Positions 34,407 to 43,409 of a stretch of 62,558 bases of DNA are shown in pieces. This stretch comes from Oscillospiraceae bacterium (GTDB lineage Bacteria; Bacillota; Clostridia; Oscillospirales; Ruminococcaceae). A program made the translations under genes and the position numbers. The notes beneath the pieces were generated by a model, which saw only the letters and a program-made list of their open reading frames with translations, searched no databases and was not told where the DNA came from. Location of the stretch: contig JAEEIA010000059.1 in the NCBI GenBank assembly GCA_016281125.1, positions 1 through 62,558 on the forward strand. The letters run 5' to 3'. The first letter of the stretch is position 1, and each line of letters starts with the position of its first letter.

Positions 34407-35444
34407 TCAGTCATTGGCACGCGAGAGCCAGAAAACATATTTTCCGCCGCTCTCGTAGTAACCAATCGACAGGACGCCGTCAAAATAGTCGTAATGTGCA
34501 AGATTGCTGTCCTGAATCACCGTATGTCCGCCGTATACGCCGTCAGCGTATTCCGCAACGCCGTTGAAAATCTTTTCGATCTCCTCGCGCGTCCAGACAT
34601 ATTTTCCGGTGTAATCGCCGTGATTGCCGAAGCGGTAATCCACGGCACGCAGATAGCTGCCCTGATAGGCATCGCCGTTGTGAATATACAGATCGACCGC
34701 CGCAGGGAGCTGGAGATCGCTGTAACCCGGCACGGGAAATGCATCCGTGATATAACGGTAGGTCGAATTGGTCGAACCGTGCGCGTCCTCCGTATCACCG
34801 CAGTAGAGATCTGCATTTTTTCCCCAGTCCACGCCGAGCTGCATCATCGCACGCTTCGCCTGCTCCTCGCTGAGAGCACGGCCGTCCGCGTTATCCGAGC
34901 GCGTGTAAAGCCCGGGCGGCAGGAACGGATCGCCGCTGTCATAGGTATGGAACGGCGCTTCCCCGATGGTCTTATAGTAATCCGCAGCGGATGTGCCTTT
35001 TCCGGCATTTTCCTGCGGCTTGGTCTTGGGCGGATCTGTCTGCTTGGTTGTCGTCGGCTTCGTAACGGCCTTTGTCGTTTCTGCCGCAGTCGCCGCAGTC
35101 GTTTTTTCAGCCGGAGCTACCGTTGTTTCCGGTGCCGCTGTCGTATCCGGCGCGGCCGTTGTCTGCGCAGCGGTCGTTTCCGGCACCGCCTCAGTCTGCG
35201 CTGCGGTGGTTTCCGCAGCAGAATGCTCCGCAACAGCCTGTGTATCCGGTTCGGTCTTGGCGCTGTTCTGCAAAACGCCGCGCGCAATGAGACCGCCGCC
35301 GATCGCAATCACACCAATCAAACCGATCGCGGACAGCGCTGCATTTCTGCGTCCGGATGCACGGGCAGCCTTTACAGAAAGCCCGCACCTCGGACAGTAC
35401 ATATATTGCTTCGGCACTTTATTTCTGCAATTCGGACATTTCAT
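34407..35444 (-). CDS. Zinc-ribbon single-pass membrane protein
   Basis: 345 residues. N-terminal zinc ribbon (CPNC and CPRCG, residues 3-21), a transmembrane helix at about 38-58, a Thr/Ala/Pro-rich linker (about 65-145), and a C-terminal outer domain of about 195 residues rich in Tyr/Gly/Asp with single cysteines. I chose the ATG at 35444 (AAGGAG 8 nt upstream) rather than a GTG at 35453. The C-terminal domain is unknown to me. First gene of the cluster with the LRAT-fold protein. Confidence 0.75.
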   Translation of the reverse strand: MKCPNCRNKVPKQYMYCPRCGLSVKAARASGRRNAALSAIGLIGVIAIGGGLIARGVLQNSAKTEPDTQAVAEHSAAETTAAQTEAVPETTAAQTTAAPDTTAAPETTVAPAEKTTAATAAETTKAVTKPTTTKQTDPPKTKPQENAGKGTSAADYYKTIGEAPFHTYDSGDPFLPPGLYTRSDNADGRALSEEQAKRAMMQLGVDWGKNADLYCGDTEDAHGSTNSTYRYITDAFPVPGYSDLQLPAAVDLYIHNGDAYQGSYLRAVDYRFGNHGDYTGKYVWTREEIEKIFNGVAEYADGVYGGHTVIQDSNLAHYDYFDGVLSIGYYESGGKYVFWLSRAND

Positions 35445-35535
35445 CGGGAACACTCCTTAACTCGACACAAAACAGTTCTCTCTCTGTAACCGCAGCCGCG
35501 GCAAGTAAGCGTAATTCTCTATTGTCTGCATCTTC

Positions 35536-35564
35536 ATTATAACATATTTTGAAGGAAATTGCAA
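35536..35564 (-). promoter_or_regulatory. Promoter of the zinc-ribbon/LRAT/peptidase cluster
   Basis: TTGCAA (35564-35559), 17-nt spacer, TATAAT (35541-35536) on the minus strand, about 90 nt before the first ATG. Confidence 0.65.
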
Positions 35565-35637
35565 TGCGGCCGTCTGATTTCACAAAACTTTAACAAATTT
35601 TGTGGAATCTCATCTACATTATACGAATAGTATATGA

Positions 35638-35664
35638 AAAGAGCCTCGGATCCCCGAAGCTCTT
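35638..35664 (-). terminator. Terminator of the LCP-WYL operon
   Basis: Near-perfect stem AAAGAGCTTCGG / CCGAGGCTCTTT with a 3-nt loop, directly after the WYL gene stop; TTTTCATATAC follows on the minus strand. Confidence 0.82.
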
Positions 35665-35668
35665 TGTT

Positions 35669-36727
35669 TTATGTTTTGCGAATCGGTGTCGGCGGTGTCG
35701 CATAACGCTTCGCTAAAGCATGGATCAGTGCAGAAAGCTCCGCGCAGAATTCATCAGGGGAAAGAACTGTCACCCACTCACCGTATTGCAGCGCCCAATG
35801 CTGCATCGCCTTCGGATGCACATGCACCTTAACCAGCAGCTGCGCGGGATGCTCCGTGCGGCTGATCTGCGCAGACGAGCCGAACCAGTCGAGAATATCA
35901 CCGAGGATCCTCGCATCTGCGAGAAATTCGCACATGATCGTATCGCCGCTGTACATATACAGCTGCTCGGCGAGATTCTCAGGGATGGTATGCTTCGTGT
36001 TCAGCTGACTGATCGGCAGGCGGTCAAATTCTTCCTTAATTTCGATATCTGTAATGCGGTCAATGCGGTAATGTGCAACAGAACGGTGCGGCTCTTTGCA
36101 GCACATCAGATAATACCGTCCGTGCGAAACCGCTATTTCATACGGACTGACCAGATATTCACGGTCAGTCCCGTCAGCGTCCTTCCTCGGTACCTGAACC
36201 GGGCAGTTCTTTTCATCGAGCTGATAGGAGCAATACCGGAAACTCACCATTTTATTGCGGCGAATCGCCTCCAGCAAAATATCCACAGAGTATAGAAGCT
36301 GCTTTGCAGGCGGTGTCTGGAGATAAACCAACCGTTCCTCCGGCTTCGCCTGACGGTTCATCGGTGAGGAATACTGCATCAGCTTTTCAATCAGCGCATC
36401 CTTCTGACATTTTGGGACAGCTGGCATCCCCGCCAGAAGATCGGTCACCAGACGGAGCTCGCTGAGTTCAAAACGCGGCTCCATATACCAGTCTGTCTGC
36501 AAAACCTCCGTCGTGCCGTCCGCAAGATTTCGCGTTATTTTCGTCGAATTCAGAGGAAATCCGGCATCAATCAGGTCATCCAGATACCCTTTCAGCGTTC
36601 GCCGGTTGACCTTCACACCAAAGCGCGCCTGCATCCGGTCGGCTATCACCTGCTGGGACATTCTGTGCTGCTCATCCGTTTCCTGCTGGAGAAGCGTCAG
36701 AAGCTGAAAAATCGTCTGTCCTTTCAC
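35669..36727 (-). CDS. WYL-domain transcriptional regulator
   Basis: 352 residues from a GTG that overlaps the stop of the LCP gene (GTGA), with GAGGTG upstream. An N-terminal winged HTH (about 5-75; RMSQQVIADRMQARFGVKVNRRTLKGYLDDL) is followed by a WYL domain (about 145-230) and a C-terminal WCX-like extension. WYL proteins bind small or nucleic-acid ligands and often regulate DNA-damage or defence genes. Here it is coupled to a cell-wall gene and no defence genes are adjacent. Confidence 0.86.
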   Translation of the reverse strand: MKGQTIFQLLTLLQQETDEQHRMSQQVIADRMQARFGVKVNRRTLKGYLDDLIDAGFPLNSTKITRNLADGTTEVLQTDWYMEPRFELSELRLVTDLLAGMPAVPKCQKDALIEKLMQYSSPMNRQAKPEERLVYLQTPPAKQLLYSVDILLEAIRRNKMVSFRYCSYQLDEKNCPVQVPRKDADGTDREYLVSPYEIAVSHGRYYLMCCKEPHRSVAHYRIDRITDIEIKEEFDRLPISQLNTKHTIPENLAEQLYMYSGDTIMCEFLADARILGDILDWFGSSAQISRTEHPAQLLVKVHVHPKAMQHWALQYGEWVTVLSPDEFCAELSALIHALAKRYATPPTPIRKT

Positions 36728-38091
36728 GGCTGCACCTCGATTTCCGGTTCTTCCGCCTCTGTGAGCGGGTCTGTGACTGTATGCTTCCAAAGCTCATGAT
36801 TCTGGTCAAAATTGACAGCCAGTACCATCTGACCGTCCGGCGCTGTCGAATCCGAGAACGTGCCGTCTGCCGGAAGGCGCAGCTTCTGCATATCGTATGT
36901 GAGCAGCTTGACGGGCATTTCCAGCGAAAGCAGGTACATATTGACGCCGGAAATATTGGTCGTCAGCTCCGGCATTGCACTGTGCAGAATGCGCGGAATC
37001 GCGGCAGGATTCGGATGCTTCAATTTTGCGAGCATCAGATCAAGCACCGTGCGCTGACGCTCCGTTCGTTCAAAATCAGCATTTCCGACGTGCCGAATCC
37101 GTGCATAAGAAAGCGCCTGCTTGCCGTTCAGTACAAATGTACCGCCGCTCGGCAGAAAATCCGCTTTCGGATCGTCGCCCATAATACCGTTGACCTCGCT
37201 CTCAAGAATTACATTGATCGCCTCAGCCTCGCGGTCGGAAACCGTGATCTGCAAGCCGCCGAGTGCGTCCGCAATATGCACAAATGCGCGGAAATTCACA
37301 CATACATACTCATCAATCGGGATTCCGTAATTATTGACAATCGTATCCATCAGAAGCTGCGCGCCGCCGTAGGCATAGGCCGCATTCAGCTTGTCAGGGC
37401 CGTGATCCGGAATACTTACGTAAGAATCGCGCAGCAGCGAAGTCATCGTCAGCGTCTTGTTATGCTTGCTAAAGCTCAGAACAATCATGGTATCCGCACG
37501 TCCGCGTTCCTGGTCGCGGCTGTCTGTGCCGATCAACAGGATATTTCGTACATCTGTGTCGGGTTCTGCGATGCTGGGAATCAGCGAGCGCTCCGTCGGA
37601 GCTTCATAACGGATCTGCTTGATTGCAAGCACCGAGGCAGCGGAGTAAAGCAGAAATACCGCCAGCACCAGCGTCAGCAGTGCAGTAATAAGCCGATACG
37701 CACAGCCGTGACGGTGCTTTTTGCGCTTTTTATGCTGCTTCGGCTTCCGCACCGGCGTTTCTTCATAATCCATGTCCGGATACGGCTGCCGTCTGCGATT
37801 CGGTGCAGACTGATCCTGCTCAGGAAGCCGTTCCTGATAGGACGCGCGCCGAATCGGCGGCTGATAAACCCGATCCTGCTGTGGACGGGTTTTCCGCGGG
37901 TGTTCCGTCTGCCGATCTGGGTTCGTTCTGCGCGTATTTTCGGGTGTGCGCACAGCATCATGGCGTTTTTTCGCAATGGGATATTGTTTTGTATCGCCGC
38001 GTCGGTCAGAATCCGGCGGCAGTATATCCCGCGGTTCCGGTGAAACTGCGGGCATGATTTTTGTATGAGATAAGGCGTTCCGTTTGTCCAT
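36724..38091 (-). CDS. LytR-CpsA-Psr (LCP) family cell-wall polymer ligase
   Basis: 455 residues from the ATG at 38091: AAAGGA lies 8 nt upstream, and the gene's promoter overlaps earlier in-frame ATGs at 38157-38097, ruling them out. A long basic, Pro/Arg-rich cytoplasmic region (about 1-130) leads to a transmembrane helix (about 135-158) and an LCP domain (about 185-400). Conserved residues include the Asp/Arg clusters in GTDSRDQERGRADTM and TSLLRDSYVSIP and the RHVGNADFERTERQR motif. LCP enzymes transfer polyprenyl-linked glycopolymers to peptidoglycan. It is cotranscribed with the WYL regulator. Confidence 0.9.
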   Translation of the reverse strand: MDKRNALSHTKIMPAVSPEPRDILPPDSDRRGDTKQYPIAKKRHDAVRTPENTRRTNPDRQTEHPRKTRPQQDRVYQPPIRRASYQERLPEQDQSAPNRRRQPYPDMDYEETPVRKPKQHKKRKKHRHGCAYRLITALLTLVLAVFLLYSAASVLAIKQIRYEAPTERSLIPSIAEPDTDVRNILLIGTDSRDQERGRADTMIVLSFSKHNKTLTMTSLLRDSYVSIPDHGPDKLNAAYAYGGAQLLMDTIVNNYGIPIDEYVCVNFRAFVHIADALGGLQITVSDREAEAINVILESEVNGIMGDDPKADFLPSGGTFVLNGKQALSYARIRHVGNADFERTERQRTVLDLMLAKLKHPNPAAIPRILHSAMPELTTNISGVNMYLLSLEMPVKLLTYDMQKLRLPADGTFSDSTAPDGQMVLAVNFDQNHELWKHTVTDPLTEAEEPEIEVQP

Positions 38092-38124
38092 CTCCGTCAT
38101 CCTTTCAGTATCTCTGTACTTCTT

Positions 38125-38153
38125 ATTATACTCCATTTCTCCGCGCTCGTCAA
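38125..38153 (-). promoter_or_regulatory. Promoter of the LCP-WYL operon
   Basis: TTGACG (38153-38148), 17-nt spacer, TATAAT (38130-38125) on the minus strand. It decides the LCP start because it lies inside the longest reading frame. Confidence 0.82.
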
Positions 38154-38239
38154 CCATATTTTCAATCTGTTCGCTTTGCTACCGGATTGTTACCGGCTCT
38201 TTTGGATTTCAAAAGAATTCCGTAAAGATTCCTTTCGAA

Positions 38240-38255
38240 TGTTCCACGTGGAACA
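38240..38255. promoter_or_regulatory. parS site 1
   Basis: TGTTCCACGTGGAACA, a perfect 16-bp palindrome matching the ParB/Spo0J (and Noc-like) binding consensus. It lies between rsmG and the LCP gene. Confidence 0.88.
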
Positions 38256-38263
38256 ATTCCGAA

Positions 38264-38279
38264 CGTTTCACATGAAACA
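38264..38279. promoter_or_regulatory. Degenerate parS-like site
   Basis: CGTTTCACATGAAACA matches the TGTTTCACGTGAAACA form at 14 of 16 positions, between two perfect sites. Confidence 0.5.
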
Positions 38280-38288
38280 TAAGATAAA

Positions 38289-38316
38289 CCGGAATGTTCC
38301 ACGTGGAACATTCCGG
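38289..38316. promoter_or_regulatory. parS site 2 inside a 28-bp perfect palindrome
   Basis: The 16-bp core TGTTCCACGTGGAACA (38295-38310) is extended on both sides by CCGGAA/TTCCGG. It lies 8 nt after the rsmG stop and could also act as the terminator hairpin of the rpmH-rsmG operon. Confidence 0.85.
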
Positions 38317-38323
38317 CAGTATA

Positions 38324-39034
38324 TCACAATGGTGAGCGCTTGATTTTTGCGAATCTGCGAGGAAATCGTTCCGGCGTATCCGCAATCTTCTGAACGCGGA
38401 CAAGATGTTTCTGTTCATCGCAGATAAGATACGGCTCAGCGTACACAACAGTCGCGCCGATTGCTTCGGCAGCCGGTTCAAACCGCTCGACAGCAGGATC
38501 ATACTGAGCTCCCTTCATCGCAAGCAAGAAACCGTCTGTTTTCAGGAACGGAACAGAAAGCTCCGTCAGCATAGAGCCGTTCGCCATTGCCCGTGAAACG
38601 ACAACATCATATTTTCCGCGGTATTCACTGTTATGCGCAAGCTCCTCAGCTCTTCCGCTGATTGCAGCAGCATCTAATCGAAGTCTTTCAATCACGCGCT
38701 GACAAAATTCGATTTTTCGCAGCTCACTGTCCAGCATCGTGATATGAAATACCGGCTGCATTACCGCGAGCGGAACCGCAGGAACGCCGCCGCCAGTGCC
38801 CATATCCAGAATATGGGCTGAATCCGGCAAAAAGCGCAGCAGATACGCAGAATCAAGAAAATGACGAATCCAGATGTCCGGCAGCTCGCGGATCGCAGTC
38901 ACATTCTGATGTTTAGACTCTTCCGTCAGCATATCTGCATAAATACGCAGTTTATCGTACTGCTCCTCGGTCAGTTGAATATCATATTCAGCGAACAGCG
39001 ACTTACACGATTCAAAAGAAAACGGATCAATCAC
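38324..39034 (-). CDS. rsmG: 16S rRNA m7G527 methyltransferase RsmG (GidB)
   Basis: 236 residues from the GTG at 39034, which overlaps the mnmG stop; AGGTGG lies 5 nt upstream. SAM-binding motif ILDMGTGGGVPAVPLAV, preceded by NVTAIRE and IWIRHFLDSAYLL, all typical of RsmG. It methylates N7 of G527 in 16S rRNA; loss gives low-level streptomycin resistance in other bacteria. Last gene of the oriC-proximal operon. Confidence 0.94.
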   Translation of the reverse strand: MIDPFSFESCKSLFAEYDIQLTEEQYDKLRIYADMLTEESKHQNVTAIRELPDIWIRHFLDSAYLLRFLPDSAHILDMGTGGGVPAVPLAVMQPVFHITMLDSELRKIEFCQRVIERLRLDAAAISGRAEELAHNSEYRGKYDVVVSRAMANGSMLTELSVPFLKTDGFLLAMKGAQYDPAVERFEPAAEAIGATVVYAEPYLICDEQKHLVRVQKIADTPERFPRRFAKIKRSPL

Positions 39035-40904
39035 GGTATCCACCTGCTTTCAAATAGGTCATGATAATTGAAATATCGGCCGGGGATACGCCTGAAATGC
39101 GCGAAGCATGTGCGAGGTTTTCCGGTCTTTGTTTGGATAGCTTCTCAACAGCCTCTGATGACAGGCCATGGATAACAAGATAGTCCAGTTTATCCGGGAG
39201 CAGAATATGCTCCAGATGCTCCAGATGCGCATTCTGCTGATCCTGCCGTTCAATATACTGTTCGTATTTCAGCTTATGGCTGACTTCCGCCGCTTCTTCT
39301 CCGACCAAATGAAAATCAAGCCCTAAAATCTTCGTAATATCTTGAAAAGCGACCTGTGGCCTTCTGATCAGATTATCCAGTTTGGTTGTATGTTTCAGAG
39401 GAGATGTCCCAATCTGTTCCAAGTAGTCCGCCACAGAATCTGGATGAACATTCGTATGTTTGACAGCATCAATCGCATGTTCAATGCGCTTCATTTTTGC
39501 AGTAAATTGCGCCCACCGGTCATCCGAAATCAGGCGATACTTTCGCCCGATTTCTGTCAAACGCGCATCCGCATTAGAATGGCGCAGAGATAACCGATAC
39601 TCACTGCGCGCTGTCATCATACGGTAAGGATCCTGTGTTCCTTTCGTGACCAGATCATCAATCAGCGTACCGATATACGAGGATTTGCGGCTGAGGGACA
39701 GTGCTTCCTCATTCAATACATACGCAGATGCGTTGATTCCGGCGATCAACCCCTGTGCAGCGGCCTCCTCGTATCCGGATGTACCGTTAAACTGACCGGC
39801 AGCATACAGCCCGTGAAAACCGCGGAAAGCAAGCGAATGCAGCAAGCAAATCGGATCAATGCAATCGTACTCAATCGCATAAGCCGGGCGCATAATCTCA
39901 ATATGCTCAAAACCGGCGACACTGCGCATCATTTTGAGCTGAACATGTTCGGGGAGTGATGTGCTGAAGCCCTGCAAATACATTTCGTCCGTATTCAATC
40001 CGGTCGGTTCTACGAAAATCTGATGCCGTTCCCGCTCCGAGAATCGTATTACTTTGTCTTCAATCGAGGGACAGTACCGAGGGCCGACGCCGTGAATCAC
40101 ACCGTTGTAAAGCGGCGATTCTCCGATGTTTTCGTGTATAATCCGATGAGTTTCGGCATTCGTATTCGCAATATAACACACCGCGTCATTCCGCACAGAT
40201 CCGCGTGCGGCCATAAAAGAAAACGGCTGCGGATCCGGATCACCGTACTGCGGTTGAAGCTGATCAAAATCAATGCTCCTGCGATGAACGCGGCAGGGCG
40301 TACCAGTCTTAAAACGCCGCAGCTTGATTCCGTTTTCTGCAAGTTTCGATGAGAGATACCGCGCAGGCAGACACGAATCCGGACCGCTCTGCTCACCGAT
40401 TTTACCGATATAAACCATCCCGTTCAGGAAGGTTCCGGAACAAATCACAACAGCCTTGCAGGCATATGAACCGCCGTGACGCGTTACGATTCCGGTCACG
40501 CAGCGATTTTCATCAATCCGAATGTCACTGACTTCAGACTGGATCACATATAAATTCTTCGTATTTTCGCAGATTTTCTTCGTGTATTGATGATATGCAG
40601 CCCGATCCTCCTGCGCGCGCGGACTTTGTACAGATACACCTTTACTCAGATTCAGCATCCGCATCTGAATGCAGCAGGCGTCACCCGCCTCACCCATCAC
40701 GCCGCCGAGAGCGTCAATTTCGCGTACCAAATGGCCTTTAGCACTGCCCCCGATTGACGGATTACACGGCATATTGCCGATTTGGTCCAGTGCAATCGTA
40801 AACAAGGCAGTTTTGCAGCCGCGTCTGGCTGAGGCAACAGCCGCTTCAATTCCGGCATGTCCCGCGCCGATGACGGCCACATCAAATTCTGCGAGCTGTG
40901 TCAT
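39027..40904 (-). CDS. mnmG: tRNA uridine-5-carboxymethylaminomethyl modification enzyme MnmG
   Basis: 625 residues from the ATG at 40904 (AAGGAG 7 nt upstream); an in-frame ATG at 40946 would read through the parS site. FAD-binding motif DVAVIGAGHAGIEAA at the N-terminus, the GidA signatures CNPSIGGSAKGHLVREIDALGG and GTFLNG, and the C-terminal helical domain. With MnmE it installs the cmnm5 group on wobble U34 of several tRNAs. Confidence 0.95.
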   Translation of the reverse strand: MTQLAEFDVAVIGAGHAGIEAAVASARRGCKTALFTIALDQIGNMPCNPSIGGSAKGHLVREIDALGGVMGEAGDACCIQMRMLNLSKGVSVQSPRAQEDRAAYHQYTKKICENTKNLYVIQSEVSDIRIDENRCVTGIVTRHGGSYACKAVVICSGTFLNGMVYIGKIGEQSGPDSCLPARYLSSKLAENGIKLRRFKTGTPCRVHRRSIDFDQLQPQYGDPDPQPFSFMAARGSVRNDAVCYIANTNAETHRIIHENIGESPLYNGVIHGVGPRYCPSIEDKVIRFSERERHQIFVEPTGLNTDEMYLQGFSTSLPEHVQLKMMRSVAGFEHIEIMRPAYAIEYDCIDPICLLHSLAFRGFHGLYAAGQFNGTSGYEEAAAQGLIAGINASAYVLNEEALSLSRKSSYIGTLIDDLVTKGTQDPYRMMTARSEYRLSLRHSNADARLTEIGRKYRLISDDRWAQFTAKMKRIEHAIDAVKHTNVHPDSVADYLEQIGTSPLKHTTKLDNLIRRPQVAFQDITKILGLDFHLVGEEAAEVSHKLKYEQYIERQDQQNAHLEHLEHILLPDKLDYLVIHGLSSEAVEKLSKQRPENLAHASRISGVSPADISIIMTYLKAGGYRD

Positions 40905-40918
40905 AATTTGCTCCTTTT

Positions 40919-40934
40919 TGTTCCACGTGGAACA
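40919..40934. promoter_or_regulatory. parS site 3
   Basis: TGTTCCACGTGGAACA in the mnmE-mnmG intergenic region, just before the mnmG ribosome site. Confidence 0.88.
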
Positions 40935-40954
40935 TTCTTGATTCATTCGGACAA

Positions 40955-40970
40955 TGTTCCACGTGGAACA
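40955..40970. promoter_or_regulatory. parS site 4
   Basis: TGTTCCACGTGGAACA, directly after the mnmE stop and 20 nt from site 3. Confidence 0.88.
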
Positions 40971-42317
40971 TTATTTTCCGACACAAAACTTTGAGAAAAC
41001 GCCGTCGATCACGTCGTCCGTGACTTCTTTTCCCTCGATTTCACGCAAACACTTCGCTGCACGTTCAAGATCCGCATACATCATATCCATCTCAGCGCCG
41101 CATTCAGCCATATCCGAAGCATGTTTGACAGCCTCTGCCGCACGGCAAATCAGCAGATTCTGCCGCTCAGTTATAGGCGCAGCGGCAGTCACATTCGCGC
41201 CGCCGCCGAAAAATGCAGAAAGCACTTTTTCCAGTTGTTCCGTACTTTTTTCATGGATCGCAGCAATCTGAACAACCGGAATATCCGTTTGCGGCGGAAG
41301 TGTCTGCGACAGATCTGTCTTATTCCAGATCAGCACCGTTCTGCGGCCTCTGCATTTTTCCAGAACATCCAGATCCTCCGCGGACATTCCGGCATCTGCA
41401 TCCACCACGTAAAGCACAAGGTCAGCCTTATCCAACTCCAGATACGCCTGGGAAATCCCGATGGCTTCGATTGCATTTTCCGTTTCCCGAAGCCCGGCAG
41501 TATCAGACAAAATCAGTGTATATAAACCGATTTTGACCTGTTCCGTCACGACGTCGCGCGTCGTTCCGGCAATCTCAGTCACAATACTCCGGTTTGTCCC
41601 GCAGAGCCAGTTCATGACGGATGATTTTCCGGCATTCGGCTTGCCGAGCAGCACCGTCCGGATGCCGCTCCGCAGCACAAGCCCGTCCTGATAGCGTGCA
41701 GACATTTCACGCAGATGCGCGTATATTCTGCTGAGCTGTGCAGTCAGCGTTCCGCGTTCCAGCTCCGGCGGACATTCCTCCGCATCGTCGAGCCAGTAGG
41801 CGAGTGCAGACATCAGATCGACCAGCTCGCCGCTGATGTGTTCCATTTCTGTGCCTAGCCTGCCGCTTTTCGCGTAATTTGCAAGCCGCAGCTCGGATTC
41901 TCCGTCCGCCTGAATCACGTCCATGACAGCCTCTGCCTGAGAAAGCGACAGCTTGCCGTTCAGGAATGCACGCTTGGTGAACTCTCCGGCGCCTGCGGGA
42001 TCCGCACCGTGCAGATACACCGTCATCAGAATTCTTTTTGTTAAATATATTCCCCCATGACAAGTGATCTCAACCGTATCTTCGCCCGTATAGCTGTGCG
42101 GTGCGCGGAATACAGTCAGAACCACGTCATCGAGGATTTCGCTGCCGTCGGACACGGTTCCGTATGCGCAGGTATATCCGCGCATTTCCGTCACTTTTGT
42201 GCCGTTTACAGCAGTAAAAATATCATCAGCGATCCGTAGTGATTCCGGTCCGGAAATACGGATCATGGCAATTCCGCCGGCGGCATCCGGCGTTGAAATT
42301 GCAGCGATCGTTTTCAT
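40971..42317 (-). CDS. mnmE: tRNA modification GTPase MnmE (TrmE)
   Basis: 448 residues from the ATG at 42317; in-frame codons up to 42392 lack a ribosome site and belong to the jag-mnmE gap. N-terminal folate-binding domain (MKTIAAISTPDAAGGIAMIRISG), helical domain, inserted G domain (GKPNAGKSS, DTAGLRE, NKTD) and the C-terminal catalytic Cys in FCVGK. It works with MnmG on U34 of tRNA. The operon order jag-mnmE-mnmG-rsmG is standard for Firmicutes. Confidence 0.95.
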   Translation of the reverse strand: MKTIAAISTPDAAGGIAMIRISGPESLRIADDIFTAVNGTKVTEMRGYTCAYGTVSDGSEILDDVVLTVFRAPHSYTGEDTVEITCHGGIYLTKRILMTVYLHGADPAGAGEFTKRAFLNGKLSLSQAEAVMDVIQADGESELRLANYAKSGRLGTEMEHISGELVDLMSALAYWLDDAEECPPELERGTLTAQLSRIYAHLREMSARYQDGLVLRSGIRTVLLGKPNAGKSSVMNWLCGTNRSIVTEIAGTTRDVVTEQVKIGLYTLILSDTAGLRETENAIEAIGISQAYLELDKADLVLYVVDADAGMSAEDLDVLEKCRGRRTVLIWNKTDLSQTLPPQTDIPVVQIAAIHEKSTEQLEKVLSAFFGGGANVTAAAPITERQNLLICRAAEAVKHASDMAECGAEMDMMYADLERAAKCLREIEGKEVTDDVIDGVFSKFCVGK

Positions 42318-42360
42318 ATTTACCTCAAAAAGAAAGGGCGGCAAAGCGCCGCCCGATCCG

Positions 42361-43371
42361 TTAAATGTCGATCTTGCCGTAAACGCCGGCATTCAGGGAA
42401 TCCTCCGGCTTCGGTCTTTTGTAATCCTTTTCAAAGCTGGTGGAAAGATCCAGCTTGCGCGGGCCTTCTCCGCTCGGTCTGCGGTCGCGGCGGTCACGGC
42501 GGTCGTGATTCCGCTGCGGACGGCCGCCCTTGCGGTCATTCCGGTCAAACCGACCGTTACCGCTGCGGAAGCCGCGTGCATTCTTATCATCCTTCTTGTA
42601 ATCCGGTGCGGAATCATTTGTGATGATAACCTTGCGGTTCGGCTCCTCGCCGGACGAATGAGAGGACACGCCCTCGATCTCGGTGACAGCGGAGTGAATA
42701 ATGCGGCGCTCATAGGGGTTCATCGGCTCCAGCGCGACGCTTCTGCCGGTGCGGAGCACGCTCTTGCTGATGCGCTGCGCCAGATCCTGAAGTGCCTTTC
42801 TGCGCTTTTCGCGGTAGCCGCAGGTGTCAATCGTCAGGCGGACATAGTCCTTATCGCCGCGGTTTGCGACCATCGAGGTCAGATACTGCAAAGCGTCGAG
42901 CGTGTCGCCGCGTCTGCCGATCAGTGAGCCTGCGCCGTTGCCCTCCAGCGTGAAGAAAATGCCGTTTTCAAGCCGGCCGGCCGCCTTGACCTCCGGTGCC
43001 AGCTGTGCAAGAACCTGTTCGAGATATGCTGCACCGATCGCCATTTTTTCCAGCTGAATCTCCGGAGAGATTTCCTTGCTTTCAGCCTCGTCAGCTCCCT
43101 CAGCAGCTGCATCCGCATCATCAGCGGTCAGCTCTGGTTCTGCTTCCTCCGCGGGTGCCTCATATGCAGGCGCCTCCGCCGCTTCCGCAGCAGGTGCCGT
43201 ATAGGTCGCCTCCACGCGGAATTCTTCCTTTTTGCCGAACAGTCCGCCCAGCAGTGAGCGCTTCGGCTCATCAATTACCTTGAAGTCAATGTCAGATGCG
43301 GGAACGCCGAACGCGTCCGCAGCCATCTGCTTCGCCTCCTCTAAGCTCGAGGCAGTGAAGATCTCGGTCAT
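42361..43371 (-). CDS. jag: RNA-binding protein Jag/KhpB (Jag_N, KH, R3H)
   Basis: 336 residues from the ATG at 43371 (AAGGGG upstream). Jag_N domain at 1-52 (FTASSLEEAKQMAADAFGV and the conserved KRSLLGGLFGKK), an acidic Ala/Glu linker (about 60-110), KH domain (about 125-200; GRRGDTLDALQYL) and R3H domain (about 205-265). The C-terminal tail (about 270-315) is rich in Arg/Asp/Gly, which is unusual and looks like an extra RNA-binding region. Jag proteins affect cell elongation and small-RNA biology in Gram-positives. It follows yidC, as is typical. Confidence 0.92.
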   Translation of the reverse strand: MTEIFTASSLEEAKQMAADAFGVPASDIDFKVIDEPKRSLLGGLFGKKEEFRVEATYTAPAAEAAEAPAYEAPAEEAEPELTADDADAAAEGADEAESKEISPEIQLEKMAIGAAYLEQVLAQLAPEVKAAGRLENGIFFTLEGNGAGSLIGRRGDTLDALQYLTSMVANRGDKDYVRLTIDTCGYREKRRKALQDLAQRISKSVLRTGRSVALEPMNPYERRIIHSAVTEIEGVSSHSSGEEPNRKVIITNDSAPDYKKDDKNARGFRSGNGRFDRNDRKGGRPQRNHDRRDRRDRRPSGEGPRKLDLSTSFEKDYKRPKPEDSLNAGVYGKIDI

Positions 43372-43409
43372 GTAGTCATATCCCCTTTCATCAGAAGGTT
43401 CGGGAGAAA

